Shown: positions 49,493 to 58,928, numbered from the stretch's first letter. The stretch: DNA of 64,000 nt from Streptomyces broussonetiae (GCF_009796285.1 NZ_CP047020.1:6634001-6698000), one strand, 5' to 3'. The notes: generated from the sequence alone by a model not told the origin. Translations and numbers: made by a program.

Positions 49493-50176
49493 CTAGCGGG
49501 AGCGCAGTGCGTGCAGGGCGTCGACCCGGTTCGTCGTGATCGAGTCGACGCCCAGGTCCAGCAGGCGGCGCATGGCGCGGCGGGTGTCCGGAGTCCAGAC
49601 GGAGAGCAGGTAGCCGTCGTGGTGGACGCGGGCCGCCAACTCCCTGCCTACCAGGGAGAAACGGTAGTTGAGCCAGCGCGGCCGGACCGCCTCGAGCAGT
49701 GCGGGCCGGGGTGGGGCCAGCGTCGTCCAGGTCAGGGCGATCTCGGCGGCCGGGTCGGCGGCACGTACGGCGAGCATGGCCTCGGCGCCCGCACAGTAGT
49801 GGACGCGGTCCTGGGCCCCGCTGTTCCGGATCACGTCCATGACCCGGTCCACCATCCGCCGCTCGACCCGCCCGCACAGGTCCACCATCACCCGGCTGTC
49901 CCCGGTCGCGGCCAGCGCCTCCGCGAGCGTCGGCACCCCGCCCGCCGTGAGCCCGCGCAGTTCCTCGGCGGACAGCGCGGCCAGCGGCCGGTCCAGTTCC
50001 CACAGCCGTTTCAGCGTCTCGTCGTGCAACAGCACGGGGACACCGTCACGGGTGAGCCGTACGTCGATCTCGACCGCGTCCGCGCCCTGGTCGAGCGCGG
50101 AACGCAGTGAGTCGACGGTGTTCTCACGGAAGCGGTAGGGGTCGCCGCGATGGGCCACGGCGGTCACGGTCTGCAT
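49493..50176 (-). CDS. Glycerophosphodiester phosphodiesterase
   Basis: A 227-residue TIM-barrel enzyme. VTAVAHRGDPYRFRENTVDSLRSALDQGADAVEIDVRLTRDG gives the His-Arg pair and metal-binding Glu-x-Asp of GDPD; PVLLHDETLKRL supplies the second catalytic His. It hydrolyses glycerophosphodiesters to glycerol-3-phosphate and an alcohol. There is no signal peptide, so it is cytoplasmic. It lies 26 nt downstream of the deaminase gene and may be co-transcribed. Confidence 0.92.
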   Translation of the reverse strand: MQTVTAVAHRGDPYRFRENTVDSLRSALDQGADAVEIDVRLTRDGVPVLLHDETLKRLWELDRPLAALSAEELRGLTAGGVPTLAEALAATGDSRVMVDLCGRVERRMVDRVMDVIRNSGAQDRVHYCAGAEAMLAVRAADPAAEIALTWTTLAPPRPALLEAVRPRWLNYRFSLVGRELAARVHHDGYLLSVWTPDTRRAMRRLLDLGVDSITTNRVDALHALRSR

Positions 50177-50202
50177 GGCCCCATTGTGGCGGGGCCGCAG
50201 GG

Positions 50203-51273
50203 TCAGCGGGCGAGCCAGGTGGTGGTGTACGTGTCGATCTCCGCCGCGATCCGCGCCTTGCCCGCCGGGTCGTGGAAGGACGCCTCGACGGCGTTCTTGG
50301 CGAGGTCGGCGATGCCGCGCTCGTCCAGGTCCAGCAGCCGGGCGGCCACCGCGTACTCGTTGTTGAGGTCGGTGCCGAACATCGGCGGGTCGTCGGAGTT
50401 GATCGTGACCAGCACTCCGGCCTCGACGAACTCCCTGACCGGGTGCTCGTCCAGGGTGCGCACCGCGCGGGTGGCGATGTTGGAGGTCGGGCAGACCTCC
50501 AGCGCGATCCGGTGCTCGGCGAGGTGGGCGAGCAGCTTGGGATCCAGCGCGGAGCTGGTGCCGTGCCCGACCCGCTCGGCGCGCAGCTCGATCAGCGAGT
50601 CCCACACGGTCTCGGGTCCGGTCGTCTCCCCGGCGTGCGGCACGGAGTGCAGACCGGCGGCGATGGCCCGGTCGAAGTAGGGCTTGAACTGGGGCCGGGG
50701 TACGCCGATCTCGGGCCCGCCGAGCCCGAACGACACCAGGCCCTCCGGCCGGAACCGGTCGTCGGTGGCAAGCCGCGCCGTCTCCTCGGCGGAGTCGAGA
50801 CCGGCCTCGCCCGGAATGTCGAAGCACCAGCGCAGCACGGTCCCGAACTCGGCCTCGGCCGCCTTGCGGGCGTCCTCGATGGCCGCCATGAAGGCCCGCG
50901 CGTCGATCCCGCGCCGGGTCGAGGAGTACGGGGTGAGGGTCAGCTCGGCGTACCGCACCTGCTGCCGGGCCAGGTCACGGGCCACCTCGTAGGTCAGCAG
51001 CCGGACGTCCTCGGGGGTGCGGATCAGGTCGACCACCGACAGATACACCTCGATGAAGTGCGCGAAGTCGGTGAAGGTGAAGTACTCGGCCAGCGCCTCG
51101 GGGTCGGCGGGGACCTTGGAGTCGCGGTGGCGGGCGGCCAGTTCCGAGACGATACGCGGGGAGGCCGAGCCGACGTGGTGGACGTGCAGTTCGGCCTTGG
51201 GGAGGCCGGCGATGAAGGTCCGCAGATCGCGGTCGGCCACCCCGGAGGCGGGTGCGGTGCTGTGGTCGGTCAA
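50203..51273 (-). CDS. Adenosine deaminase family protein (possibly aminodeoxyfutalosine deaminase)
   Basis: 356 residues from TTG 51273, chosen because GGGGAGG lies about 6 nt upstream and the conserved sequence begins just after. ADA landmarks: LPKAELHVHHVGSASPR (metal His pair), VPHAGETTGPETVW, ERVGHGTSSALDP, LEVCPTSNIATRAV and TINSDDPPMFGTDLNNEY. The HVHHVGSA variant and a locus 26 kb from whiG recall the S. avermitilis enzyme shown to deaminate 6-aminodeoxyfutalosine in menaquinone synthesis. Adenosine is the alternative substrate. No menaquinone gene lies nearby in this window. Confidence 0.85.
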   Translation of the reverse strand: MTDHSTAPASGVADRDLRTFIAGLPKAELHVHHVGSASPRIVSELAARHRDSKVPADPEALAEYFTFTDFAHFIEVYLSVVDLIRTPEDVRLLTYEVARDLARQQVRYAELTLTPYSSTRRGIDARAFMAAIEDARKAAEAEFGTVLRWCFDIPGEAGLDSAEETARLATDDRFRPEGLVSFGLGGPEIGVPRPQFKPYFDRAIAAGLHSVPHAGETTGPETVWDSLIELRAERVGHGTSSALDPKLLAHLAEHRIALEVCPTSNIATRAVRTLDEHPVREFVEAGVLVTINSDDPPMFGTDLNNEYAVAARLLDLDERGIADLAKNAVEASFHDPAGKARIAAEIDTYTTTWLAR

Positions 51274-51427
51274 GGGGTCCTCCCCGGGACGGGCGCCCGC
51301 GGAACCGGGTCCGTGGTGCGGGCGGAGTGATCGGCTGATCGGTTGCGCCGGATCATCGTAGGCCCCGGGCCGCCCGGTCCGGGCTGCCCGTAGCATGACG
51401 GCACGTCCAGCAGAGGGGTCCTTCACC

Positions 51428-52249
51428 ATGTCCGACGAGGTGCCGTCGTCCCTGCCACCGGAGCAGCGCCCTGCAGGTGACCGGCCCGCCTCGCCCCGGG
51501 TGTCCCTGGGCAAGACCGCGGACGCCCAGCCGGCGTCCCCGCAGGACCCGGCTGCGAGCCCGGGCACCGGCCCCGGCCCGGTCCACCACCGGCAGACGTG
51601 GGCCAACCTGTCCACCGACGCCGTCCCCTCACCCTGGGCCCCGCCCACCACCGGCACCGCGTCCCCGGCCGCCCCGTTCGCACCCCCGGCGGCCCCCTTC
51701 CCCCCTTCGACGGACGCCTTCGCTCCTCCGTCCAGCACCCCGCCCCCGCACCCGTACGCCCCGCCGACCGCCGCCGTGAACGCGTTCGCCCCACCGAACC
51801 CCTACGCACCGCCCGTCGGACAGCACCCCGGTCCGGAGCCCGTGCCCCCGCCGCCGATCGGCCCCGACGGCCCCGGTCAGGTGCCGTACGGCTACCCGGG
51901 CATGGCGCCGGCCCACGGCTACCCCGGCGGCGGGCTCCAGCAGCCGTACCCCGCCGGGTACCCGGCGGGGTACGGCTACGGCTGGCCCGGTATACAGCCG
52001 CTCCCGAGCAACGGCATGGGCACCGCCGCCCTGGTGTGCGGCATCCTGTCGACGGTCGGCTTCCTGCTGTGGCCGGTGGCCCTCGTGCTGGGCGTCCTCG
52101 CGGTGATCTTCGGCGCGGTCGGCCGCGGCAAGGCGAAGCGGGGCGAGGCCACGAACGCCGGGACGGCCCTGGCGGGGCTGATCTGCGGAGCGGTGGGGAT
52201 CGTGCTGGTGCTGGGCCTGTTCGCCTTCTTCATCGCTGTCCATAGGTGA
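51428..52249 (+). CDS. DUF4190 domain-containing membrane protein
   Basis: 273 residues. The first 195 are disordered, rich in Pro, Ala, Gly and Tyr (PPHPYAPPTAAVNAFAPPNPYAPPVG, GYPAGYGYGWPG). The C-terminus has a two-span DUF4190 hairpin: GTAALVCGILSTVGFLLWPVALVLGVLAVIFG, a basic loop GRGKAKRGEA, and AGLICGAVGIVLVLGLFAFF. Such proteins are abundant in Streptomyces membranes; function is unknown. It is divergent from the deaminase gene. Confidence 0.85.
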   Translation: MSDEVPSSLPPEQRPAGDRPASPRVSLGKTADAQPASPQDPAASPGTGPGPVHHRQTWANLSTDAVPSPWAPPTTGTASPAAPFAPPAAPFPPSTDAFAPPSSTPPPHPYAPPTAAVNAFAPPNPYAPPVGQHPGPEPVPPPPIGPDGPGQVPYGYPGMAPAHGYPGGGLQQPYPAGYPAGYGYGWPGIQPLPSNGMGTAALVCGILSTVGFLLWPVALVLGVLAVIFGAVGRGKAKRGEATNAGTALAGLICGAVGIVLVLGLFAFFIAVHR

Positions 52250-52427
52250 GCAACCCCAGGGCGACCGGCCCGAGCGCGTTCGACCTGAGCGTGACCGGCC
52301 TCAGCGCGATCGGTCTGAACGCCACCGACCCGAGCGCGCCCCGCCCGACAGCGGCGCCGGGCCGCATCCATGCGGACCGGTTCCGGTCCAGGCAGGCCGG
52401 CTCCGATCCGGGCCCGCCGTTCCCGAT
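52250..52427. repeat. Degenerate short repeats of CGACC(T/C)GAGCG type
   Basis: Between two convergent genes the sequence repeats variants of CGACCTGAGCG/CGACCCGAGCG about every 14-30 bp over 52262-52345. A 61-codon frame opening at GTG 52246 (GTGA overlap with the previous stop) spans it, but its composition looks like the repeat and I do not call it a gene. Confidence 0.4.
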
Positions 52428-52979
52428 CTAGGCCAGCCGGTCCCGCGCCTCCATGAGCGCGAACCCCAACAAGTTCAGCCCCTTCCAGCGCTGCGGATCC
52501 AGCGCCGCCTCGTCCGTCGCCGCGAGCCCGATCCCCCACACGCGGTCCACCGGGCTCGCCTCCACCAGCACACGCTCACCGGTGCCCAACAGGAACCCGC
52601 GCAGCGCCTCGTCGGCCGCGAACTTGTGCACGCTGCCCTCGACCACGATCCGGAACCGCTCGCGCTGCCATATCTCCTCGTCGAACCCCCGGACCAGCCG
52701 CCCGGCCTTCTTCGCCTGAGCGGGATGCCCTGCGGCCAGCACCCCGCGCTCGGCCTCCGCGTCCTCGAAGAGCCTGGCCTTGCCCGCCATCATCCAGTGC
52801 TCGGCCGTCGCGTACTCGACACCGTCGACCACGAACGGTGACGGCCACCACTGGCTCAGGCAGCCCGGACCGATGCTGCCGTCCTTCCTCGGGCGGTGCC
52901 CCCAGAAGTGGAGGTACCTGATGTGCGTCCCCGCCCGGACCTCGCTGATCAGGGCTTCCACCCCGTCGATCTTCCCCAT
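52428..52979 (-). CDS. NADAR family protein (YbiA/RibX-like N-glycosidase fold)
   Basis: 183 residues from ATG 52979. Family landmarks: YLHFWGHRPRKDGSIGPGCLSQWWPSPFVVDGVEYATAEHWMMAGKARLF and the tail VWGIGLAATDEAALDPQRWKGLNLLGFALMEARD. NADAR proteins cleave early riboflavin intermediates or reverse ADP-ribosylation of DNA or nucleobases, depending on subgroup. There is no partner toxin in this window, so the detoxifying riboflavin role is the simpler guess. Confidence 0.88.
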   Translation of the reverse strand: MGKIDGVEALISEVRAGTHIRYLHFWGHRPRKDGSIGPGCLSQWWPSPFVVDGVEYATAEHWMMAGKARLFEDAEAERGVLAAGHPAQAKKAGRLVRGFDEEIWQRERFRIVVEGSVHKFAADEALRGFLLGTGERVLVEASPVDRVWGIGLAATDEAALDPQRWKGLNLLGFALMEARDRLA

Positions 52980-53074
52980 GCACGCGAGTCTGGCACGCAC
53001 CACTGACACTCCGTCCGTCCTTTTCCACCCCGACTCGACACCTGGTCGACAGATTTCGTCGCGTAACCAAAAGG

Positions 53075-53095
53075 CAACAACGGAATCACTTGTTG
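53075..53095. promoter_or_regulatory. Inverted repeat upstream of the second polyamine operon
   Basis: CAACAA (53075-53080) and TTGTTG (53090-53095) form a perfect inverted repeat with 9-nt spacing, in the 210-bp gap between the divergent NADAR gene and the aldehyde dehydrogenase gene. The size suits a dimeric repressor operator. Confidence 0.45.
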
Positions 53096-53189
53096 GAGTC
53101 CACTTGCTCTGTCAGGATCGGCACTCAAATCGAGCTGGAGCTACGCCACCCACCCCCCCGGGACGGGGCGCACGGCGGAGGAGAGCGAC

Positions 53190-54725
53190 ATGCACAACCC
53201 GGGCATTGCCACCCCGGAACGATTCCCCGCACAGGACCGATTCGCCGATGGCGCACAGTTCATCGCGGGCCGGCTGACCAAGGGGACCTCGGGCCGCACC
53301 CATGCCGTGGTCGACCCCGCCACCGGTGAAGAGGTCTACACCTACGAGCTGGCCGGCGCCGACGACGTCGACGCGGCGGTGGCCGCGGCGCGCGCGGCGT
53401 TCCCCGGCTGGTCCTCGGCCACGGTGGGCGAGCGCTCCGACGCCCTGCACCGCTTTGCCGCCGTGCTCGCCGAGCGTGCCGAGGACTTCGCCCGCGCGGA
53501 GTCCCTGCAGTGCGGAAAGCCGCTGAAGCTCACCCGTGAGTTCGACGTGCCGGGGACCATCGACAACACCGCGTTCTTCGCGGGCGCCGCCCGGCACCTG
53601 CAGGGACAGTCCGCGGGTGAGTACTCCGGCGACCACACCTCCTACGTCCGCAGGGAACCCATCGGCGTCGTCGGATCCATCGCCCCCTGGAACTACCCCC
53701 TGCAGATGGCCGCCTGGAAGATCCTCCCGGCGATCGCCGCGGGCAACACCATCGTGCTCAAGCCCGCCGAGCTGACCCCGCTCACCTCGCTGCTGTTCGC
53801 CCAGGCCGCCACCGATGCCGGAATTCCGGACGGGGTCGTCAATATCGTCACGGGTACCGGCAGGGAGGCCGGGGAGCGTCTCGTCGGCCACCCCGACGTC
53901 GCCATGACGTCCTTCACCGGGTCCACGGCCGTCGGCAAGCGCGTCGCCGAGATCGCCACCGCCACCGTCAAGCGCCTGCATCTGGAGCTGGGCGGCAAGG
54001 CCCCCTTCGTCGTGTTCGACGACGCCGACCTGGAGGCCGCCGTCCACGGCGCCGTCGCCGGATCGCTCATCAACACCGGCCAGGACTGCACGGCCGCCAC
54101 GCGCGCGTACGTGCAGCGCCCGCTGTACGAGGCGTTCGTGGAGCGGACCGCCGCCCTGATGGAGACCGTGCGGCTGGGGGACCCCTTCGCTCCCGGCACC
54201 GACCTCGGGCCGCTCATCTCCCACGTCCAGCGGGACCGGGTCGCAGCCTTCGTGGACCGGGCGCGTGGCTACGCGCGCGTGGTGACCGGCGGCGAGACCC
54301 CCAAGGGCGAGCTGGAGAGCGGCGCCTACTACCGGCCGACGCTGATCGCCGACGCGGCCCAGGACAGCGAGATCGTCCAGTCCGAGATCTTCGGGCCGGT
54401 CCTGGTCGTCCTGCCGTTCGACAGCGACGACGACGGGATCCGGCTGGCCAACGACACCCCGTACGGCCTCGCCGCCTCCGCCTGGAGCAGCAATGTCTAC
54501 CGTGCGAACCGCGCCACCCGCGAGATCAAGGCGGGCTGTGTGTGGATCAACGACCACATCCCGATCATCAGTGAGATGCCGCACGGCGGATACAAGGCCT
54601 CCGGCTTCGGCAAGGACATGTCGGCGTACTCCTTCGAGGAATACACGCAGGTCAAGCACGTAATGTTCGACAACACCGCGGTGGCCGCGAAGGACTGGCA
54701 CCGCACCGTTTTCGGGGACCGCTAG
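53190..54725 (+). CDS. Gamma-aminobutyraldehyde dehydrogenase (second copy)
   Basis: 511 residues from ATG 53190 (GGAGGAGA upstream). Catalytic elements: GSIAPWNYPLQMAAWKILPAIAAGNTIVLKPAE, Glu in HLELGGKAPFVVFDDAD, Cys in LINTGQDCTAATR, and SEIFGPVLVVLPF. It resembles PuuC/PatD enzymes and heads an operon with a polyamine ABC importer and an amine oxidase, giving aldehyde-to-acid conversion (e.g. 4-aminobutanal to GABA). It is a paralogue of the gene at 45329. Confidence 0.9.
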   Translation: MHNPGIATPERFPAQDRFADGAQFIAGRLTKGTSGRTHAVVDPATGEEVYTYELAGADDVDAAVAAARAAFPGWSSATVGERSDALHRFAAVLAERAEDFARAESLQCGKPLKLTREFDVPGTIDNTAFFAGAARHLQGQSAGEYSGDHTSYVRREPIGVVGSIAPWNYPLQMAAWKILPAIAAGNTIVLKPAELTPLTSLLFAQAATDAGIPDGVVNIVTGTGREAGERLVGHPDVAMTSFTGSTAVGKRVAEIATATVKRLHLELGGKAPFVVFDDADLEAAVHGAVAGSLINTGQDCTAATRAYVQRPLYEAFVERTAALMETVRLGDPFAPGTDLGPLISHVQRDRVAAFVDRARGYARVVTGGETPKGELESGAYYRPTLIADAAQDSEIVQSEIFGPVLVVLPFDSDDDGIRLANDTPYGLAASAWSSNVYRANRATREIKAGCVWINDHIPIISEMPHGGYKASGFGKDMSAYSFEEYTQVKHVMFDNTAVAAKDWHRTVFGDR

Positions 54726-54778
54726 CAACCGCCCGGCCACCGACAAGGCCGACCCCTCCCGAAAGGTCACCCACGCGC

Positions 54779-56026
54779 ATGGAGCACTACGAGCCCCACC
54801 GCCTGAACCCGGCCGAAGCGGCTGCCACGTGGCGCAGTCCGCGCGGCGTCCGCACGGCCATGACCCGCCGGTCGCTGCTGCGTGCCTCGGCGGGCGGCGC
54901 GCTCGCGGTCGGCGGACTCGGGGCGCTGAGCGCCTGCGGGATCCCCGCGGCGGCCAAGAACCAGGGCGGCGTCTCCGCCGACGACCACTCGGCCACGGAG
55001 AAGATCGTGAACTTCTCCAACTGGCCCGAGTACATCGACGTGGACCAGAGCGGCAAACGCCATCCCACGCTCGACACGTTCGCCAAGCGGACCGGCATCC
55101 AGGTCACGTACACCGAGGACATCAACGACAACGACGAGTTCTTCGGCAAGATCCAGCCCGAGCTGGCCGCCGGCCACGACACCGGCCGCGATCTCATCGT
55201 GCTCACCGACTGGCTGGCCGCCCGCATGATCCGGCTGGGCTACGTCCAGAAACTGGACGCGTCCAACCTGCCACACGCCTTCGCCAACCTGTCGGACCAG
55301 TTCCGGGCCCCCGACTGGGACCCGGGCCGCGCCTACTCGTACCCCTGGCAGGGCATCTCGACCGTCATCGCCTACAACAAGAAGGCGCTCGGCGGCATCG
55401 AGGTGAAGTCGGTCTCCGACCTGCTCGACAACCCCGGGCTCAAGGGCCGGGTCGGCTTCCTGACCGAGATGCGCGACACCATCGGCATGACCATGCTCGA
55501 CATGGGCAAGGACCCGGCGAAGTTCACCGACGACGACTACGACGCGGTGATCGCCCGCCTCCAGAAGGCCGTCGACAAGGGACAGATCCGCCGCTTCACG
55601 GGCAACGACTACACGTCCGACCTCACCAAGGGCGACTTCGCCGCCTGTCTCGCCTGGGGCGGCGACATCGTCCAGCTCCAGGCGGACAGCCCGGACGTCG
55701 GCTACGTCATCCCCGACAGCGGCTACATGACGTCGACGGACAACCTGCTCATCCCCAACCGGGCGCGCCACAAGGCGAACGCCGAGCGGCTCATCGACTA
55801 CTTCTACGAGCCCGAGCCCGCCGCCGAGCTGGCCGCCTACATCAACTACGTGAGCCCCGTCGCCGGAGTGGCGCCCTATCTTGCGAAGATCGACGCTTCG
55901 GCGGCGAAGAATCCGCTGATCATTCCCGACAAGGCCATGCAGGCCAAGGGCCATGCCTTCCGTGCTCTGACGCAGCAGGAAGAGACGGCCTACCAGCAGA
56001 AGTTCTCGAAGCTCACAGGGGCGTGA
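54779..56026 (+). CDS. Polyamine ABC transporter substrate-binding lipoprotein (second copy)
   Basis: 415 residues. An N-terminal 27-residue extension precedes the Tat-type lipoprotein signal MTRRSLLRASAGGALAVGGL with lipobox LSAC. The PotD-like core has NFSNWPEYIDVDQSGKRHPTLDTF, GIQVTYTEDINDNDEFFGKIQPEL, YPWQGISTVIAYNKKALGG, RRFTGNDYTSDLTKGDFAACLAWGGDIVQL and NRARHKANAERLIDYFYEPEPAA. It is followed by its own ATPase and two permeases, a complete importer. It shares the RRFTGNDYT and NRARHKANAERLIDY stretches with the first copy. Confidence 0.92.
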   Translation: MEHYEPHRLNPAEAAATWRSPRGVRTAMTRRSLLRASAGGALAVGGLGALSACGIPAAAKNQGGVSADDHSATEKIVNFSNWPEYIDVDQSGKRHPTLDTFAKRTGIQVTYTEDINDNDEFFGKIQPELAAGHDTGRDLIVLTDWLAARMIRLGYVQKLDASNLPHAFANLSDQFRAPDWDPGRAYSYPWQGISTVIAYNKKALGGIEVKSVSDLLDNPGLKGRVGFLTEMRDTIGMTMLDMGKDPAKFTDDDYDAVIARLQKAVDKGQIRRFTGNDYTSDLTKGDFAACLAWGGDIVQLQADSPDVGYVIPDSGYMTSTDNLLIPNRARHKANAERLIDYFYEPEPAAELAAYINYVSPVAGVAPYLAKIDASAAKNPLIIPDKAMQAKGHAFRALTQQEETAYQQKFSKLTGA

Positions 56027-57186
56027 CGACGACGATGACGACACCAGACAACAGCGGCGACGTCCGCCTCTCCGGTATCAGCAAGACCTACGACAACGGC
56101 TTCACCGCGGTACAGCCGCTCGACCTGACCGTGCCGCAGGGCTCCTTCTTCGCCCTGCTCGGCGCCTCCGGCTGCGGCAAGACCACCACCCTGCGCATGA
56201 TCGCCGGCCTGGAGGAGCCCACGACGGGCGCCGTCCACCTCGGCGACCAGGAAGTGACCCACCTGCCGCCGTACAAGCGGCCGGTGAACACCGTCTTCCA
56301 GTCCTACGCCCTCTTCCCGCACCTCGACATCTTCGAGAACGTCGCCTTCGGTCTGCGCCGGCGCGGCATCAAGAGCGTGAAGAAGCAGGTCGAGGACATG
56401 CTGGACCTCGTGCAGCTCGGCGAGCAGGCGCGCAAGAAGCCGCACCAGCTCTCCGGCGGCCAGCAGCAGCGCGTCGCCGTCGCCCGCGCGCTGATCAACC
56501 ACCCCAAGGTGCTCCTGCTCGACGAGCCGCTCGGCGCCCTCGACCTCAAGCTGCGCCGCCAGATGCAGCTCGAGCTCAAGCGCATCCAGACCGAGGTCGG
56601 CATCACCTTCGTGCACGTCACGCACGACCAGGAGGAGGCCATGACCATGGCCGACACGGTCGCCGTGATGAACGCGGGCCGCGTCGAACAGCTCGGTGCA
56701 CCGACCGACCTCTACGAGAACCCGAACACCACCTTCGTCGCGAACTTCCTCGGCACCTCCAACCTCATCGAGGCCGAGGTCGACACGGAGAACGGGGACG
56801 ACATCGTCCTCAAGGCCGGAGGCGGCAAGCTGGTGCTGCCCAAGGCGCGATGTTCGGCGCACACGAAGACCGGCGGCAAGGTGCTGGTCGGCGTCCGCCC
56901 CGAGAAGATCTCCCTCACCCACGCCGACGACGCGGGCGAGATACCCGAGGGCCGCAACCGCCTCACCGGCAAGATCGCCGACGCGAGCTTCATCGGTGTC
57001 TCCACGCAGTACGTGATCGACAGCCCGGTCTGCGACGAACTCGCGGTCTACGTCCAGAACGTGGAGCGCGACCGCCGCCTCGTGCCCGGTGCCGACGTCG
57101 TCCTGCACTGGAGCCCGGCGCACACCTTCGGCCTGGATGCCGCCCAGGACATCGACGCGGGCACCGAGGAAGAGGCGGCCGCCTGA
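56023..57186 (+). CDS. potA: Polyamine ABC transporter ATP-binding protein
   Basis: 387 residues from GTG 56023, overlapping the previous stop by 4 nt; ATG 56035 is an alternative. Walker A LLGASGCGKTTTLRMIAGLEEPTTG, Q-loop FQSYALFPHLDIFENVAFGL, signature LSGGQQQRVAVARALI, Walker B VLLLDEPLGALDLKLRRQMQLEL, H-loop FVHVTHDQEEAMTMAD, then a C-terminal TOBE domain. It energises putrescine/spermidine import. Confidence 0.93.
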   Translation: MTTTMTTPDNSGDVRLSGISKTYDNGFTAVQPLDLTVPQGSFFALLGASGCGKTTTLRMIAGLEEPTTGAVHLGDQEVTHLPPYKRPVNTVFQSYALFPHLDIFENVAFGLRRRGIKSVKKQVEDMLDLVQLGEQARKKPHQLSGGQQQRVAVARALINHPKVLLLDEPLGALDLKLRRQMQLELKRIQTEVGITFVHVTHDQEEAMTMADTVAVMNAGRVEQLGAPTDLYENPNTTFVANFLGTSNLIEAEVDTENGDDIVLKAGGGKLVLPKARCSAHTKTGGKVLVGVRPEKISLTHADDAGEIPEGRNRLTGKIADASFIGVSTQYVIDSPVCDELAVYVQNVERDRRLVPGADVVLHWSPAHTFGLDAAQDIDAGTEEEAAA

Positions 57187-58124
57187 TGTCGACACTCACC
57201 GAAACCGAGGCGCCTCCGCCTCTGTCCTCCGCAGCCGAACCGGGGGCCAAGCCGCCGCGCAGGCGCGGCCGGTTCACGCCGTACTGGCTGCTGCTCCCCG
57301 GCATCCTCTGGCTGGTCGTCTTCTTCGCGCTGCCGATGATCTACCAGGCCTCCACCTCCGTGCAGCAGGGCTCCCTGGAGGAGGGCTACAAGGTCACCTG
57401 GCACTTCGCGACCTACTGGGGCGCGCTGAGCGAGTACTGGCCGCAGTTCCTGCGCTCGGTCTTCTACGCGGCAGCCGCGACCATCGGGTGCCTGCTGCTC
57501 GGCTATCCGCTGGCCTATCTCATCGCCTTCCGGGCCGGCCGCTGGCGGAACCTGATCATGATCCTGGTGATCGCGCCGTTCTTCACCAGCTTCCTGATCC
57601 GCACGCTGGCCTGGAAGACGATCCTCGCCGACAACGGCCCGGTCGTGCACACCCTGAACTCGCTGCACGTCCTGGACCTCACCAACTGGCTCGGCTGGAC
57701 GGCCGGCGACCGCGTCCTCGCCACACCGCTCGCGGTGGTGTGCGGACTGACGTACAACTTCCTGCCGTTCATGATCCTGCCGCTGTACACCTCGCTGGAG
57801 CGGATCGACGGACGGCTGCACGAGGCGGCCGGCGACCTGTACGCGAGGCCCTGGACCACCTTCCGCAAGGTGACCTTCCCGCTGTCGATGCCGGGCGTGG
57901 TCTCCGGCACGCTGCTGACCTTCATCCCGGCGGCCGGTGACTACGTCAACTCCGAACTGCTCGGCTCCACCGACACCCGCATGATCGGCAATGTCATCCA
58001 GACGCAGTTCCTGCGCATTCTGGACTATCCGACGGCCGCGGCCCTGTCCTTCATCCTCATGGCTGCCATCCTGGCCATGGTCACGATCTACATCCGCCGG
58101 GCCGGGACGGAGGATCTGGTCTAA
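57186..58124 (+). CDS. potB: Polyamine ABC transporter permease 1
   Basis: 312 residues from ATG 57186 (one-base overlap with the ATPase stop). Six spans, with YWLLLPGILWLVVFFALPMIY first. The EAA loop is LHEAAGDLYARPWTTFRKVTFPLSMPGVVSG. It forms the channel with the following permease; PotB type by sequence and order. Confidence 0.93.
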   Translation: MSTLTETEAPPPLSSAAEPGAKPPRRRGRFTPYWLLLPGILWLVVFFALPMIYQASTSVQQGSLEEGYKVTWHFATYWGALSEYWPQFLRSVFYAAAATIGCLLLGYPLAYLIAFRAGRWRNLIMILVIAPFFTSFLIRTLAWKTILADNGPVVHTLNSLHVLDLTNWLGWTAGDRVLATPLAVVCGLTYNFLPFMILPLYTSLERIDGRLHEAAGDLYARPWTTFRKVTFPLSMPGVVSGTLLTFIPAAGDYVNSELLGSTDTRMIGNVIQTQFLRILDYPTAAALSFILMAAILAMVTIYIRRAGTEDLV

Positions 58125-58928
58125 ATGCCCTTCGCCAACTGGCTCAAGCGTCAACTCGTCGTCATATTCGGGCTCCTGACGCTCGCCTATCTGCTACTGC
58201 CCAACGTCATCGTGACGGTGTTCTCCTTCAACAAACCCAAGGGACGCTTCAACTACGAGTGGCAGCGGTTCTCCCTGGACGCCTGGAAGCAGCCGTGCGG
58301 CGTCGCCGACATGTGCGGCTCGCTCTCCATCAGCCTCCAGATCGCCGTCTGGGCGACGATCGGTGCCACGATCCTCGGCACGATGATCGCCTTCGCGCTG
58401 GTCCGCTACCGCTTCCGTGCCCGCGGCGCCGTCAACTCGCTGATCTTCCTGCCGATGGCGATGCCCGAGGTCGTCATGGCCGCCTCGCTGCTCACCCTGT
58501 TCCTCAACATGGGCGCCCAGCTCGGCTTCATGACGATCCTGATCGCGCACATCATGTTCTGTCTGAGCTTCGTCGTCACCGCGGTCAAGGCCCGTGTGAT
58601 GTCGATGGATCCGCGTCTGGAGGAGGCCGCCCGGGACCTGTACGCCGGCCCGGTGCAGACCTTCGTGCGGGTCACCCTGCCCATCGCGGCACCCGGAATC
58701 GCCGCGGGCGCGCTGCTGTCCTTCGCGCTGTCCTTCGACGATTTCATCATCACCAATTTCAACGCCGGCTCGACGGTCACCTTCCCCATGTTCGTCTGGG
58801 GTTCGGCGCAGCGCGGAACCCCGGTCCAGATCAATGTGATCGGCACGGCCATGTTCCTCGTCGCGGTCGTCATCACGCTGGCCTCGATGCTCATCAGTAA
58901 TCGCCGTAACAACAAGCAAAAGGCATAG
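58125..58928 (+). CDS. potC: Polyamine ABC transporter permease 2
   Basis: 267 residues, starting immediately after the previous stop. Six spans (LVVIFGLLTLAYLLLPNVIVTVFSF first) and the EAA loop LEEAARDLYAGPVQTFVRVTLPIAAPGIAAG. PotC-type partner of the preceding permease. The conserved FALSFDDFIITNF stretch is diagnostic. Confidence 0.93.
   Translation: MPFANWLKRQLVVIFGLLTLAYLLLPNVIVTVFSFNKPKGRFNYEWQRFSLDAWKQPCGVADMCGSLSISLQIAVWATIGATILGTMIAFALVRYRFRARGAVNSLIFLPMAMPEVVMAASLLTLFLNMGAQLGFMTILIAHIMFCLSFVVTAVKARVMSMDPRLEEAARDLYAGPVQTFVRVTLPIAAPGIAAGALLSFALSFDDFIITNFNAGSTVTFPMFVWGSAQRGTPVQINVIGTAMFLVAVVITLASMLISNRRNNKQKA

Noticed and set aside
52246..52431. 61-codon frame after the DUF4190 gene with a GTGA overlap
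   Set aside because: Its sequence merely reads the degenerate CGACCNGAGCG repeats, and there is no conserved domain.
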